From positions 496,001 to 560,000 of the forward strand of contig JACQDM010000008.1 of the NCBI GenBank assembly GCA_016201045.1: a stretch of 64,000 nt of DNA. The letters are read 5' to 3'. Source of the stretch: Afipia sp. (GTDB taxonomy: Bacteria > Pseudomonadota > Alphaproteobacteria > Rhizobiales > Xanthobacteraceae). Positions within the stretch are counted from its first letter, which is position 1. Every line of letters begins with the position of its first letter. Shown here one piece after another: positions 37,691 to 47,265 of this stretch. The position numbers and the translations under genes are program-made. The notes beneath the pieces were generated by a model. It saw only the letters and a list, made by a program, of their open reading frames with translations. It searched no databases and was not told where the DNA came from.

Positions 37691-38719
37691 CTATCCGCGC
37701 CGGCGGGAATTGACCGCAATCGCCAGCAAGGTTCGCTGCGCAATCGTATCCGCCAGATCCGATTGCTTGCGCATTTCTAGCACGGCGTCTGCGAGTTGCG
37801 CAATCACTCTCAACAAACGATCCGAACTGGAATTGCGCAGTGCTATTTCGACCAGCGGCTTGCGGGAGAAATGCAGGCGCGGAAATCCGCTTTCGACGAC
37901 ATCCGATTCCATTCGGCCTTCATCGACGGACAGCCTTGCCTTATGAAGAGCTGCGGCCTGCCGCTGCGCCGCCATCAAAATCGCATTTGGATTGATCCCG
38001 GACGCAATGGCCTTGGCAAAAGCCCGTTCGACTTCAGGGGGCTTGCCGGCGAACGCGTTGTCCACCACAGGATCGAGCGCGAGTCCCGACGCGTCGGTGA
38101 CGATAGCTTCGATGTCATCCAGCGTGATCTCGCTTTTGCCGTGGGCGTAGAGAGCAAGTTTGCGGATTTCGTTGCGCGATGCCTGGCGGTCGCCACCGAG
38201 CAGCGAGGTCAATGTCGAGCGGGCATCGGAGGTAATCTTCAGTTTCGAGGCCCGAAGCTCGTCATCGATCAGCCGTTCGAGATCGCGCACGCCGTCCGCG
38301 TAACAGGCGATGGCGACGGCCGACTTCGCCTTTTCGCACGACTTCCGTAGCGGCGAGTCCGGGCGTAACTCGCCGGCCTCGATCACAATGCGGCAGTCTT
38401 TCGGATTCATGCCAGCGAGGGTGTCGATGCCGCTCGCAAAACTTTTGCCGCCGGCACGAATGCGAATGGCGCGGCGCCCGCCAAATAGCGGCACGGTCAT
38501 GGCTTCATCGACGAGACGTGAGGGCTCGGCGGCGAGTTCGTCGCCGTCGAGCTTTACAAGCGAAAACGGATCGCTGAGATCGTCGACGGCCGATTCCATC
38601 AGTGCGTCAGCGCGTTCGCGCACGAGGCCGGCGTCGGGACCATAGAGGAGGATAATGGGACGCGAGGGATCGGGCTTTGCGAGGAATGCGTCGATGTCTC
38701 GTCCGCGAAGCGCGACCAC
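37691..38719 (-). CDS. holA: DNA polymerase III subunit delta
   Basis: HolA is the clamp-loader wrench that opens the beta clamp. The 342-residue protein has the family N-terminus VALRGRDIDAFLAKPDPSRPIILLYGPDAGLVRERADALMES, followed by DPFSLVKLDGDELAAEPSRLVDEAMTVPLFGGRRAIRIR, GGDRQASRNEIRKLALY and the C-terminal domain with HFSRKPLVEIALR. It starts with GTG, 8 bases after the lptE stop, and converges on parB. leuS-lptE-holA is a common alphaproteobacterial operon. Confidence 0.94.
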   Translation of the reverse strand: MVALRGRDIDAFLAKPDPSRPIILLYGPDAGLVRERADALMESAVDDLSDPFSLVKLDGDELAAEPSRLVDEAMTVPLFGGRRAIRIRAGGKSFASGIDTLAGMNPKDCRIVIEAGELRPDSPLRKSCEKAKSAVAIACYADGVRDLERLIDDELRASKLKITSDARSTLTSLLGGDRQASRNEIRKLALYAHGKSEITLDDIEAIVTDASGLALDPVVDNAFAGKPPEVERAFAKAIASGINPNAILMAAQRQAAALHKARLSVDEGRMESDVVESGFPRLHFSRKPLVEIALRNSSSDRLLRVIAQLADAVLEMRKQSDLADTIAQRTLLAIAVNSRRRG

Positions 38720-38727
38720 GTTTCGAA

Positions 38728-39282
38728 TCAGGTCCCGGTCGCGAAGAACGACGCCAGCCGCTGATTGATGTTGTCGGCGATGACCTTTGCGGCGCGATCT
38801 TCGGCGTCGCGCAATCCACGCGACCGGGCGAAGCGCTGGGTCTGTCCCGGAATGTCGTAGGACACGCGCGAAAAGGTCGAGCCGGTCAGGATCGTCTTGT
38901 CGGTAGCGTTGTCTTTCAATTCATAGACGGCATTGATGCCGTAATTCTCCGCGTCGGCCAGCGCCGTGTTCGGATCGATAATGACCGACAGGCGCGAAGT
39001 CGAAATGCGCATCAGGAGACGATGCGTCGGCGGATCGCCGACAGCCGATCCGTACATGCTGAACATCAGGTTGTTTCGGATTTCGAGCCCGACGCGCGCC
39101 TCGCGCGAGCCGTTCGGCAGATTTAGCGGCGGCACTTCCACGGCGCGTAGCTTGTCGCGCAGGCCCGGCGTGCCGTTCGGCCCGCGTTCGGCATACATCG
39201 GCTGAAAGCAGCCGGCCGTCACAGCGGCGAGCGCTACCACGACCGCCAACCGGGCAGCGATGCGGGTATCAAACCACGACAT
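38728..39282 (-). CDS. lptE: LPS assembly lipoprotein LptE
   Basis: LptE plugs the outer-membrane LptD barrel that inserts lipopolysaccharide. The 184-residue protein has a signal peptide with lipobox VTAGC (Cys25), then [10 protein letters not shown], a segment of alternating strands ([30 protein letters not shown]) and [24 protein letters not shown] and [17 protein letters not shown], which match the alphaproteobacterial LptE pattern. It overlaps the end of leuS by 14 bases and is followed by holA. Confidence 0.9.
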   Translation of the reverse strand: MSWFDTRIAARLAVVVALAAVTAGCFQPMYAERGPNGTPGLRDKLRAVEVPPLNLPNGSREARVGLEIRNNLMFSMYGSAVGDPPTHRLLMRISTSRLSVIIDPNTALADAENYGINAVYELKDNATDKTILTGSTFSRVSYDIPGQTQRFARSRGLRDAEDRAAKVIADNINQRLASFFATGT

Positions 39283-41884
39283 TCACGATCCTCTGCGGGA
39301 CGACGATGATCTTGCGGGGAGATTTCCCCTCCAAGGCCGATTTTATCGCATCAAGTCCCAAAACGGCAGCCTCAATTTCCGCGGTCGTGGCCCTACGATC
39401 CACCATGACATCCCCGCGTTTCTTGCCATTAACCTGCACTGGGAGCGTAATTGTGTCATCGACCAGCAGGCTTTGTTCGATTTCCGGCCAGTGTGCCTCG
39501 GAAACCAGACCTTTATGACCGAGCACCTGCCAGCATTGCTCCGCGAGGTGCGGCATCATTGGCGAAATAAGGCGCGGCAGAATATCGAAGGCTTCGCGCG
39601 CAGCGGCGGCCAGCGCCGGGTCCTTTTCAAGAGGCTTCTTGGGATCGTCGACCACGTCTGCGAGCGCGCCGACGAACGTGTAGATTTTCGCGATGCCGGT
39701 GTTGAAGCGCAGCCGCTCGATCGCATTGGAGACTTCGCTCAGCGTGCGATGCGCGACCGCGCGCAACGCTTTCGCGTCTGCATGATCGCCAGGAATGGAC
39801 GTTCCCGATTTCGGCAGATGCGGCACGGCCGCGTTCACCAGGCGCCAGATGCGTTGCACGAAGCGGCCTGCACCCTGCACGCCTTCTTCGCTCCAGATCA
39901 CGTCGCGATCCGGCGGCGAGTCCGACAGCATGAACCAGCGCGCGGTATCGGCGCCGTAAGTGCCGATGATGTCGTCTGGATCCACCGTATTGCGCTTTGA
40001 CTTCGACATCTTCTCGATGGAGCCGATTTCCACCGGCTCTTTCGAATCGAGCATCGTCGCCGAACGCTTGTCGCCGGTCACTTCGATTCTGATTTCGGCA
40101 GGCGACGCGAAGGTGCCGTCCTTCCTCTTGTATGTCTCGTGAACCACCATCCCCTGCGTGAACATGCCGGCGAACGGTTCGTCCATGCCGATATGGCCGG
40201 TGGCCTTCATCGCGCGGGTGAAGAAGCGCGAATACAGCAGATGCAAAATCGCGTGCTCGACGCCGCCGATATATTGATCGACCGGCATCATGCGATTGGC
40301 AACTTTCGGCGTGGTCGGCGCGCTCTCGTTCCAAGGATCGGTAAAGCGCGCAAAGTACCACGATGAATCCACGAACGTGTCCATCGTATCGGTTTCGCGC
40401 TGCGCTTTGCCGCCGCACTGCGGACAGGTGACATGCTTCCACGTCGGATGATGATCGAGTGCATTGCCCGGTTTGTCGAACGAAACGTCTTCCGGAAGAA
40501 CAACCGGAAGATCCTTGTCCGGCACCGGCACGACGTCGCATTTCGGGCAGTGGATGATCGGAATCGGACAGCCCCAATAACGCTGACGTGAAATACCCCA
40601 GTCCCGCAGGCGGAAGTTGATTTCACGCCGGCCCCAACCTTCCTTTTCGAACAGGGCGAGTGAACGCTTCATCGCGTCTTCGCACGTCATGACGCCCGGC
40701 TCTCCCGCCCATTGCACGTAGCGAACCGTTTCGGTTTTCGGTGGCGTGAATGCGGTGTTCTTGACGGTTTCTCCGGTCTCAAGCGGCACGAACACGTCAA
40801 TGACCGGCAAACTATACTTGCGCGCGAAATCGAGGTCGCGCTGGTCATGTGCAGGGCAACCGATGATCGCGCCGGTGCCGTAGTCCATCAGAACGAAGTT
40901 CGCGATGAAGAGCGGCAGCTCGATCGATGCATCGCCCGGATGTTGCGCCTTGATGCCGGTGTCGAAGCCGAGTTTTTCGGCGGTGTCGATCTCTGCTTGC
41001 GATGTGCCGATGCGATGGCATTCCTCGATGAAGGCCGCGACTTTCTTGTCTTTCGCCGCAAGAGTCTTGGCGAGGGGATGATCGGGTGAGACTGCCGCGA
41101 AGGTCGGGCCGTACATCGTGTCGGGCCGCGTCGTGAAAACCGGGAGCGTCTCGAATCCGGCCGGCGCGCCGATCAGCTTGAACTCGAAATGGAGACCTTC
41201 ACTCCGGCCGATCCAGTTGCGCTGCATGAGTCGCACTTTGTCCGGCCACCGATCAAGTCCATCGATCGCGTCGAGCAGCTCCTGTGAGTATTTCGTGATC
41301 TTGAAAACCCACTGGTTGAGTTCGCGCTGCTCGACGACCGCGCCGGAGCGCCAGCCGCGTCCGTCGATCACCTGCTCGTTGGCAAGCACGGTCATATCGA
41401 CCGGATCCCAATTCACCTTGCGTTTCTCGCGCTCGGCTAATCCCTTCGCAAGAAAATCCAGAAACATCTTTTGCTGATGTTTGTAATAACTCGGATCGCA
41501 GGTCGCGAACTCACGCGACCAGTCGAGCGACAGCCCCATCGTCTGAAGCTGCTTCTTCATCGTCGCGATGTTTTCGTAGGTCCATTTCTTCGGCGCGACC
41601 TTGCGCTCGATCGCCGCGTTCTCGGCAGGAAGGCCAAAGGCGTCCCACCCCATCGGGTGCAGCACGTTGTAACCCTTGGCGCGCATGTAACGCGCGACCA
41701 CGTCGCCCATCGTGTAGTTGCGGACGTGACCCATATGGATGCGCCCCGACGGATAAGGGAACATCTCGAGCACGTAGTATTTCGGCCGGGGATCGTCGTT
41801 TTTTGTGCCGAAAATGGCCTTTTCGTCCCACAGGCGTTGCCATCGCGGCTCGGATTCGCGGGCGTTATAGCGTTCGGTGGTCAT
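39269..41884 (-). CDS. leuS: Leucine--tRNA ligase
   Basis: LeuS charges tRNA-Leu. From ATG 41884 ([21 protein letters not shown]) the protein has 871 residues, normal for the bacterial class. It shows the HIGH-type motif [13 protein letters not shown], the editing domain ([44 protein letters not shown]), the zinc-like domain with two Cys pairs (CPKCDVV, CPQCGGK) and [17 protein letters not shown]. The 26 extra codons upstream are not conserved. It heads the leuS-lptE-holA operon. Confidence 0.98.
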   Translation of the reverse strand: MTTERYNARESEPRWQRLWDEKAIFGTKNDDPRPKYYVLEMFPYPSGRIHMGHVRNYTMGDVVARYMRAKGYNVLHPMGWDAFGLPAENAAIERKVAPKKWTYENIATMKKQLQTMGLSLDWSREFATCDPSYYKHQQKMFLDFLAKGLAEREKRKVNWDPVDMTVLANEQVIDGRGWRSGAVVEQRELNQWVFKITKYSQELLDAIDGLDRWPDKVRLMQRNWIGRSEGLHFEFKLIGAPAGFETLPVFTTRPDTMYGPTFAAVSPDHPLAKTLAAKDKKVAAFIEECHRIGTSQAEIDTAEKLGFDTGIKAQHPGDASIELPLFIANFVLMDYGTGAIIGCPAHDQRDLDFARKYSLPVIDVFVPLETGETVKNTAFTPPKTETVRYVQWAGEPGVMTCEDAMKRSLALFEKEGWGRREINFRLRDWGISRQRYWGCPIPIIHCPKCDVVPVPDKDLPVVLPEDVSFDKPGNALDHHPTWKHVTCPQCGGKAQRETDTMDTFVDSSWYFARFTDPWNESAPTTPKVANRMMPVDQYIGGVEHAILHLLYSRFFTRAMKATGHIGMDEPFAGMFTQGMVVHETYKRKDGTFASPAEIRIEVTGDKRSATMLDSKEPVEIGSIEKMSKSKRNTVDPDDIIGTYGADTARWFMLSDSPPDRDVIWSEEGVQGAGRFVQRIWRLVNAAVPHLPKSGTSIPGDHADAKALRAVAHRTLSEVSNAIERLRFNTGIAKIYTFVGALADVVDDPKKPLEKDPALAAAAREAFDILPRLISPMMPHLAEQCWQVLGHKGLVSEAHWPEIEQSLLVDDTITLPVQVNGKKRGDVMVDRRATTAEIEAAVLGLDAIKSALEGKSPRKIIVVPQRIVNVVV

Positions 41885-41994
41885 CGCGCAGGGCCGTCTG
41901 CCAGAAGAATGTGGAGGTGATTTGTGGCGGCAGACTAGCCACAAAACGCCGCGACGGGTCAACGCCTTGGCAGCTTCGCGACGGCAAACGGGAG

Positions 41995-43686
41995 TTAGCT
42001 GGCGAGCGAAACGGCCTGGTCGGTGGCGCGGATCAGCGCATGTTCGATCACGGTGTTGCGGCCACGGCGTTTGGCCGCGTAGAGGGCCGCGTCGGCCGCC
42101 TCGATCAGATCGTCCTGCGGCTGGGCGTCGCTCGGCGAGATCGAAGCGACGCCGACGCTGACGGTGATGACTTTGGACGCGCTCATGCTGTGCGGAATAC
42201 GGAGGCGCTCCACCTGCGCGCGCACGCGTTCGCCGATCTGCATCGCGGCAGCAGCGTCGGTGTTCGGAACAAGCAGACAGAATTCCTCGCCACCGTATCG
42301 GGCCGCAAAGCCCGAGGTCTCATTGGCGATAGCCGAGAGTGTTTCGCCGATCCGGCTCAGACAAGCGTCGCCCTCCGGATGGCCATACGTGTCGTTGAAC
42401 AGTTTGAAATGATCGACGTCGATCATCATCAGCGAAAGCCCCGATTCGGTCTGCAGCGCCTTCATCCACTCAAACTCAAGGCGGCTCTGAAGCCCGCGCC
42501 GATTGGCGAGTCCGGACACGACGTCGATCGATGCCATGACAGTCAGCCGGTCGTTGGCGGCAACCATCTCGCGTTCGCGCTCTGCGAGTTGAGACGCCAT
42601 CACGTTGAACGCGCGTGTGAGCGGCGCAAATTCCTGCGGCATGCCTGCGCTCGAAACGCGCGCTGACAAATCGCCCTTGCCGAAGCGATTGGCGGTATCG
42701 GTCATTGCGCGGATCGGCCGAATGATTAGCCGTTCGCCGACGATCCATGCGCCGAGCAGCGCGAGCAAACCTACAATACCAAGCTGAATGTAGGCATTAA
42801 GAATATCCCGGTCGATGTCACCGAGCAGTTGAGCTTCGTTGATGCTGACGATGAGCCGCGCCTTGGTGTCGGCGACTTTCGCGAAGGAGACAGCCTTGCG
42901 TTCGCCGTCTGCCGACATGAACGAGATCGAACCGGAATCGCGATTGAGGTTGATTTCCTTGTGGGCGACGGCTTCGAGTAGCGACGTGTCCTTCAGCGGC
43001 TGACCGATCAGGCTCTGATGTTCCGGCCGCGCCGCGAGAATGACGCCGGTGCTGTCGACGAGGAAAACGGAAACGCCGGCCCGCGAGATGCGGTCGGTCA
43101 TCAGCTGCGACATCCACTTCAGATCGACGGCCGCGATGATAACTGCCTCGGGCCCGCCATCGACGGCGGACACGGGATAGGCGGCAATGATTGTCGGCAG
43201 GTTGGCCGCGCGGCTAAAGATGTAGTCGCTGAGATTGAACTCGTGGAATTCCAGCGCATGCCGGAAATAGTCCCGGTCGCTCAGATCGAGGCCGACAATA
43301 CTCGGCGTCGTGGAGCACTGAATCTTTCCTTCAGTACCGAGAATGGAAATGCTGCGGATCCACGGCAGATCGACGCGCAGGCTTGCGCGCATGATGGCGC
43401 AACCGCGGCCCTGCTGCGCGGCCGCGGCATAGATATAGGCCGACGACTTCAGCACGGCCTGAACGGTGGAGATGATTTCGCGTTGCGAATCCGCGGTATG
43501 TCTCGCAAGTTCGGAAAGTTCGTGAGCGGCCTGTTCGACCTGCTTGACGCGGGTATTTTCGAGCACGCGCACGCGGTCGACCATCAAGGGCAGCACCAGA
43601 ATCAGCGCGAGCAGAATGAGCCGCCCGCGAATCCCGAAAAGCGCCTTGAGTTTTGGCATGCTGCGGCCGAAATTGACCAACGACAT
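41995..43686 (-). CDS. Membrane-bound diguanylate cyclase with periplasmic sensor domain
   Basis: A 563-residue GGDEF protein that should make cyclic di-GMP. Membrane segments at about 22-36 and 299-317 enclose a periplasmic dCache-like domain (about 40-295, with [14 protein letters not shown] and [21 protein letters not shown]). HAMP follows (about 318-372, [24 protein letters not shown]), then the GGDEF domain with [32 protein letters not shown] and the active site RYGGEEF (463-469). There is no RxxD inhibitory site five residues upstream and no EAL domain. AAGGGGA precedes the ATG. It is divergent from yggS; the stimulus is unknown. Confidence 0.93.
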   Translation of the reverse strand: MSLVNFGRSMPKLKALFGIRGRLILLALILVLPLMVDRVRVLENTRVKQVEQAAHELSELARHTADSQREIISTVQAVLKSSAYIYAAAAQQGRGCAIMRASLRVDLPWIRSISILGTEGKIQCSTTPSIVGLDLSDRDYFRHALEFHEFNLSDYIFSRAANLPTIIAAYPVSAVDGGPEAVIIAAVDLKWMSQLMTDRISRAGVSVFLVDSTGVILAARPEHQSLIGQPLKDTSLLEAVAHKEINLNRDSGSISFMSADGERKAVSFAKVADTKARLIVSINEAQLLGDIDRDILNAYIQLGIVGLLALLGAWIVGERLIIRPIRAMTDTANRFGKGDLSARVSSAGMPQEFAPLTRAFNVMASQLAEREREMVAANDRLTVMASIDVVSGLANRRGLQSRLEFEWMKALQTESGLSLMMIDVDHFKLFNDTYGHPEGDACLSRIGETLSAIANETSGFAARYGGEEFCLLVPNTDAAAAMQIGERVRAQVERLRIPHSMSASKVITVSVGVASISPSDAQPQDDLIEAADAALYAAKRRGRNTVIEHALIRATDQAVSLAS

Positions 43687-43797
43687 TGCAGTTCCCCTTG
43701 TCCCCGCTTTTCAAACTAGGGCAAAGGTTTCAAAATCGGTTTTTTGAATTTCCTAAAATTTGAACGATCCTGAATCAAAGACTATTGGTCAGACTGC

Positions 43798-44487
43798 ATG
43801 CCGCCCGAACCACGCACCGAATTAACCGGCGATTCACCAAGCGGTCTCGCTGCTGTGGAAGCGGAGATCGCGCGCGCCTGCAAGGATACGAAACGCGAGC
43901 GGTCGTCGGTCAAACTGATTGCGGTGTCGAAAACATTCGAGGCGGATGCGATTTCGCCGGTAATAACGGCCGGACAACGTGTGTTCGGCGAAAATCGCGT
44001 GCAGGAAGCAAAGGCGAAGTGGCCGGCGCTGATTGCGGCGCATCCCGGTATAGAGCTGCATCTGATCGGCCCGCTTCAATCCAACAAGGCGAAAGAAGCG
44101 GTGACGCTGTTCGACGCCATTCATTCGGTTGACAGGCCGAGCATTTGCGAAGCGTTAGCCAAGGAAATTGTTAAGCAAGATCGCAAGCCTCTGCTGTTCG
44201 TTCAGCTCAACACCGGCGAAGAACCGCAGAAGGCGGGTATCCCTCCGCAGGATGCCGATGCGTTTATCGCAAGCTGCCGCGACAGCTACGGTCTGCAGAT
44301 TTCTGGGCTGATGTGCATTCCGCCGGTTGACGATGCGCCGGCGCCGCATTTCGCGTTGACGGCAAAAATCGCCGCGCGGAATAATTTGAAATTGCTGTCG
44401 ATGGGCATGAGCGCGGATTTCGCGATCGCAATTCAATTCGGCGCAACGCATATTCGCGTCGGCTCCGCGATTTTCGGACACCGCTGA
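43798..44487 (+). CDS. YggS family pyridoxal phosphate-dependent protein
   Basis: YggS/PLPBP proteins bind PLP without known catalysis and keep vitamin B6 and amino-acid pools balanced. The 229-residue TIM barrel shows the PLP lysine Lys45 in LIAVSKTFEADAISPVI, FGENRVQEAKAKW, LHLIGPLQSNKAKEAV, IHSVDRPSI, FVQLNTGEEPQKAGI, GLMCIPP and LLSMGMSADFAIAIQFGATHIRVGSAIFG. It converges on the L,D-transpeptidase-like gene (stops 3 bases apart). Confidence 0.95.
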   Translation: MPPEPRTELTGDSPSGLAAVEAEIARACKDTKRERSSVKLIAVSKTFEADAISPVITAGQRVFGENRVQEAKAKWPALIAAHPGIELHLIGPLQSNKAKEAVTLFDAIHSVDRPSICEALAKEIVKQDRKPLLFVQLNTGEEPQKAGIPPQDADAFIASCRDSYGLQISGLMCIPPVDDAPAPHFALTAKIAARNNLKLLSMGMSADFAIAIQFGATHIRVGSAIFGHR

Positions 44488-44490
44488 TAT

Positions 44491-45060
44491 CTAGACGATG
44501 ACGATTCGGGTTGACGGTCCGATGCGCGACAGTAAACGCAGCATCGCCGATTTCGTCATACCGACGCAGCCGGCCGTCGGTGAAAAATTATCGCGCGCGA
44601 GATGAAGAAAGACCGCGCTGCCGCGTCCGGCAATTCGCGGCTTGGTGTTGTAGTCGATCTCAATGATATAATCGTAGAGATTGTCCTCGCGCTTGAGGCG
44701 GTCGCCGGCCTGGCCGCCCGTTCGCTGGATCGGCATGTTGTAGTGGCGATCGGACGGGTCTTCCGACCACGCATCGGTGTTTGAGATTGCGCGCACCGGC
44801 AAGAGTGTGCGCGGCCGCGGATGCCGGTCGGCGCGCCACCATAATTTGATTGGGTGAAATACGCCGCGCGGTGTTGCGCCGTCGCCCTCGAACTTGTTCG
44901 ACTTGATTCCGCCGCGCCCCAGCGCAACGGGGATGACCTGCGTCCCAGCGACAAGCCAGCCCCGGTTGGGATTGCCTCCAGCCGCATGAATTCTGATCGC
45001 AGAGAGCGGCCGATCACGCAGGGTTGTTCGGTAAGTCCTTGGAAAAAGGCCACTTCCCAT
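44491..45060 (-). CDS. L,D-transpeptidase (YkuD) family protein
   Basis: A 189-residue YkuD-domain protein of the type with HLARDNFSPTAGCVGM around the catalytic cysteine; the usual S/T-H-G-C is T-A-G-C here, as in a known sub-branch. Other typical parts are GATPRGVFHP, NMPIQR, LKREDNLYDYIIEIDYNT and RGSAVFLH. No signal peptide is evident, so export is unclear. The family makes 3-3 cross-links in peptidoglycan or attaches proteins; the substrate cannot be told. ATG 45060 was chosen; a TTG four codons upstream is possible. Confidence 0.85.
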   Translation of the reverse strand: MGSGLFPRTYRTTLRDRPLSAIRIHAAGGNPNRGWLVAGTQVIPVALGRGGIKSNKFEGDGATPRGVFHPIKLWWRADRHPRPRTLLPVRAISNTDAWSEDPSDRHYNMPIQRTGGQAGDRLKREDNLYDYIIEIDYNTKPRIAGRGSAVFLHLARDNFSPTAGCVGMTKSAMLRLLSRIGPSTRIVIV

Positions 45061-45163
45061 GCCAGACCGCAACTCCCGCTTGCCCTTGGGGCGGCAAATG
45101 CTCTATTTCGGCATTCGCTCAGCGACCGCATACCCCACTCGCGTTCGCACCCAGGGCCATTAT

Positions 45164-45180
45164 CTAAAATCAGATTTTAG
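45164..45180. promoter_or_regulatory. Perfect palindrome before the response regulator gene
   Basis: CTAAAATCAGATTTTAG is an 8-base perfect inverted repeat around a single central base. It ends 14 bases before the ATG at 45195 and directly precedes the ribosome-binding site AAGGA. It is AT-rich in an otherwise GC-rich neighbourhood, which suits an operator overlapping the promoter, possibly for autoregulation. Confidence 0.45.
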
Positions 45181-45194
45181 AAGGATTGGACGCA

Positions 45195-45881
45195 ATGGCC
45201 AACGCCCGCAAGATCCTCATCGTGGAAGACGACAACGATCTGCGCGACACGCTGGTGGAGCAGTTGTCGCTGCACGAGGAATTCGAGGCCTCGGCTGTCG
45301 ATACGGGTGCCAAGGGCGCGCAAGCGGCCAAGACGAGCTCTCCCGATCTCGTGCTGATGGATGTCGGCCTTCCCGATACCGATGGCCGTGAGGTCGTGCG
45401 CAGCCTGCGCAAGGGTGGCTTCAAGGCGCCGATCATTATGCTCACCGGCCACGATACGGATTCCGACACCATTCTGGGTCTTGAGTCTGGAGCGAACGAC
45501 TACGTCGCCAAGCCATTTCGATTTGCCGTTCTGCTTGCGCGCATCCGCGCGCAGCTTCGCCAGCATGAAGCCAGCGAGGACGCCGTGTTCTCGGTGGGCC
45601 CGTACAGTTTCCGGCCCGGCTCCAAGATGCTGACCGGGGCCAACGCCAAGAAAGTGCGGCTGACCGAAAAAGAAACGGCAATTCTCCGGTTTCTCTATCG
45701 CGCCGGCCAGATGCCGGTGTCACGCGAGACGCTGCTGCAGGAAGTCTGGGGCTACAATTCCGGCGTGACGACGCACACGCTGGAAACGCACATCTACCGC
45801 CTTCGCCAGAAGGTGGAGAAGGACGCCGCAAATCCGGAAATTCTGGTGACGGAATCCGGCGGCTACAAACTGGTGCCGTAA
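45195..45881 (+). CDS. OmpR-family response regulator transcription factor
   Basis: A 228-residue two-domain regulator. The receiver domain has the acidic pair in ILIVEDDNDLRD, phospho-acceptor Asp56 in LVLMDVGLPDTDGRE, Thr in IIMLTGHDTDSD and Lys in YVAKPFRFAVLLARI. The C-terminal winged helix (about 135-228) shows VRLTEKETAILRFLYRAGQMPVSRETLLQEVWGYNSGVTTHTLETHIYRLRQKVE. No histidine kinase gene is next to it, so it is an orphan. A TTG three codons upstream is an alternative start, but the ATG has AAGGA at good spacing. The target genes are unknown. Confidence 0.93.
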   Translation: MANARKILIVEDDNDLRDTLVEQLSLHEEFEASAVDTGAKGAQAAKTSSPDLVLMDVGLPDTDGREVVRSLRKGGFKAPIIMLTGHDTDSDTILGLESGANDYVAKPFRFAVLLARIRAQLRQHEASEDAVFSVGPYSFRPGSKMLTGANAKKVRLTEKETAILRFLYRAGQMPVSRETLLQEVWGYNSGVTTHTLETHIYRLRQKVEKDAANPEILVTESGGYKLVP

Positions 45882-45925
45882 TATTTCCGCCATGACATTT
45901 TGAATGTCCCGTTGCATGATGCGTT

Positions 45926-46369
45926 ATGTCAATTGACGACGATATTGCGCTGTTCAATCGGGTTCCGACGCTGAACGTCCTCGGCATGGCTGCGCTGAAC
46001 GTGCTTGCAATCGGCGCGGAACACAAGAATCTCGAATTCGGCGATGAGCTTTTCAAAATCGGTGACGAAGGCGACAGCGGTTTTGTCGTCAAGCGCGGAT
46101 CGTTTCGCGTCGCCGCCGTCGAGCGCGTCAACGAAACGGTTGTCGGCCCCGGCGCGCTGATCGGCGAATTGGCGCTGATGGTCGCGCAGTCGCGACCTGC
46201 GACAGCGATGGCGCTTGAATCGTCGACTGTGATCCGTCTGTCGCGGTCGCTGTTTCAGCGCGTCCTCGAAAGTCATCCGGATGCGGCCCGCCGCTTGCGC
46301 GATGAGATGGCAGCGCGCACCGGCAACGCGGCGGCGTCAATTGCAAGGCTGACCGCCAAGCTGACTTGA
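45926..46369 (+). CDS. Single-domain cyclic nucleotide-binding (CRP-like) protein
   Basis: A 147-residue protein that is almost only a cNMP-binding domain: LEFGDELFKIGDEGDSGFVVKRGSFRVAAV, GPGALIGELALMVAQSRPATAMALESSTVIRLSRSLFQRVLE. The helix-turn-helix of CRP/FNR regulators is missing; the end is a short Ala-rich helix. GELAL and the RPATA segment correspond to the phosphate-binding cassette. It follows the response regulator by 44 bases on the same strand and may be co-transcribed. Whether it binds cAMP, cGMP or nothing is unknown. Confidence 0.87.
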   Translation: MSIDDDIALFNRVPTLNVLGMAALNVLAIGAEHKNLEFGDELFKIGDEGDSGFVVKRGSFRVAAVERVNETVVGPGALIGELALMVAQSRPATAMALESSTVIRLSRSLFQRVLESHPDAARRLRDEMAARTGNAAASIARLTAKLT

Positions 46370-46383
46370 TTTCAAAAAAGCAA

Positions 46384-47196
46384 TCAGACGTCGAGAACCG
46401 CTGTCACGGGCACGTGGTCCGACGGACGCTCCCAGCCGCGCGCATCTTTGGTGATCTTGAAATCCAGCACGTTGTTCTCAAGTGCCGGTGAGATCCAGAT
46501 GTGATCGAGGCGCCGTCCGCGGTCGCCGACGGTCCAGTCCGCGGCGCGATAGCTCCACCACGTATAGACCTTTTCCGACATCGGAATGCGTTGTCGCGCG
46601 ACGTCGATCCAGTTCCCGTGCGCGATCACGTCGGTCAGCTTTTCGGTTTCCACGGGCGTGTGCGAAACGACTTTGAGAAGCTGCTTGTGCGACCAGACAT
46701 CGTGCTCATGCGGAGCGACGTTCAAATCACCGACAAGAATATGACGGTCGTCCGCTTTCGGATGCAGCGGCTCGCACGCCTTCATTTCATCGAGAAACGA
46801 CAGCTTGTGTTCGAACTTCGGATTGAGTGCGGGATCGGGAATATCGCCGCCTGCCGGGACGTAGAAGTTATGCAGTGTGAGAGGGCGCATGCCCGCCTTT
46901 TCTCCGAACGATACTGAAATATGCCGCGAGTCGATCTTGCCGCAGAACGTGCGAACGTCGCTGCTCTCGAACGGCAATTTCGAGACGATAGCAACGCCGT
47001 GATAGCCCTTCTGCCCGTTCAGCGCGACATGCTCGTATCCGAGCCGCCTGAAGCGCTTGAGCGGAAATGCATCGTCGATGCATTTCGTCTCTTGCAGGCA
47101 CAGCACATCGGGCCGCGCGGATTTGAGAAATTTCGCGACCAGATCGATGCGCAGGCGCACCGAATTGATGTTCCAGGTTGTGAGGCTAAAGCGCAT
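46384..47196 (-). CDS. xthA: Exodeoxyribonuclease III
   Basis: XthA is an AP endonuclease and 3'-to-5' exonuclease for base-excision repair. The 270-residue protein has the catalytic residues in SLTTWNINSVRLRI, LCLQETKC, GYHGVAIVSKLP, NFYVPAGGD, ILVGDLNVAPHEHDVW, DHIWIS and SDHVPV. It lies 69 bases after lolA on the same strand and converges on the cNMP-binding protein (14 bases between stops). Confidence 0.96.
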   Translation of the reverse strand: MRFSLTTWNINSVRLRIDLVAKFLKSARPDVLCLQETKCIDDAFPLKRFRRLGYEHVALNGQKGYHGVAIVSKLPFESSDVRTFCGKIDSRHISVSFGEKAGMRPLTLHNFYVPAGGDIPDPALNPKFEHKLSFLDEMKACEPLHPKADDRHILVGDLNVAPHEHDVWSHKQLLKVVSHTPVETEKLTDVIAHGNWIDVARQRIPMSEKVYTWWSYRAADWTVGDRGRRLDHIWISPALENNVLDFKITKDARGWERPSDHVPVTAVLDV

Positions 47197-47265
47197 GTCG
47201 TCGCGGAAAAGGAAAGTGACGCAAACCCGTAGCCGGTTTTGCCGACGCGCTCCAGCCCACGACTG

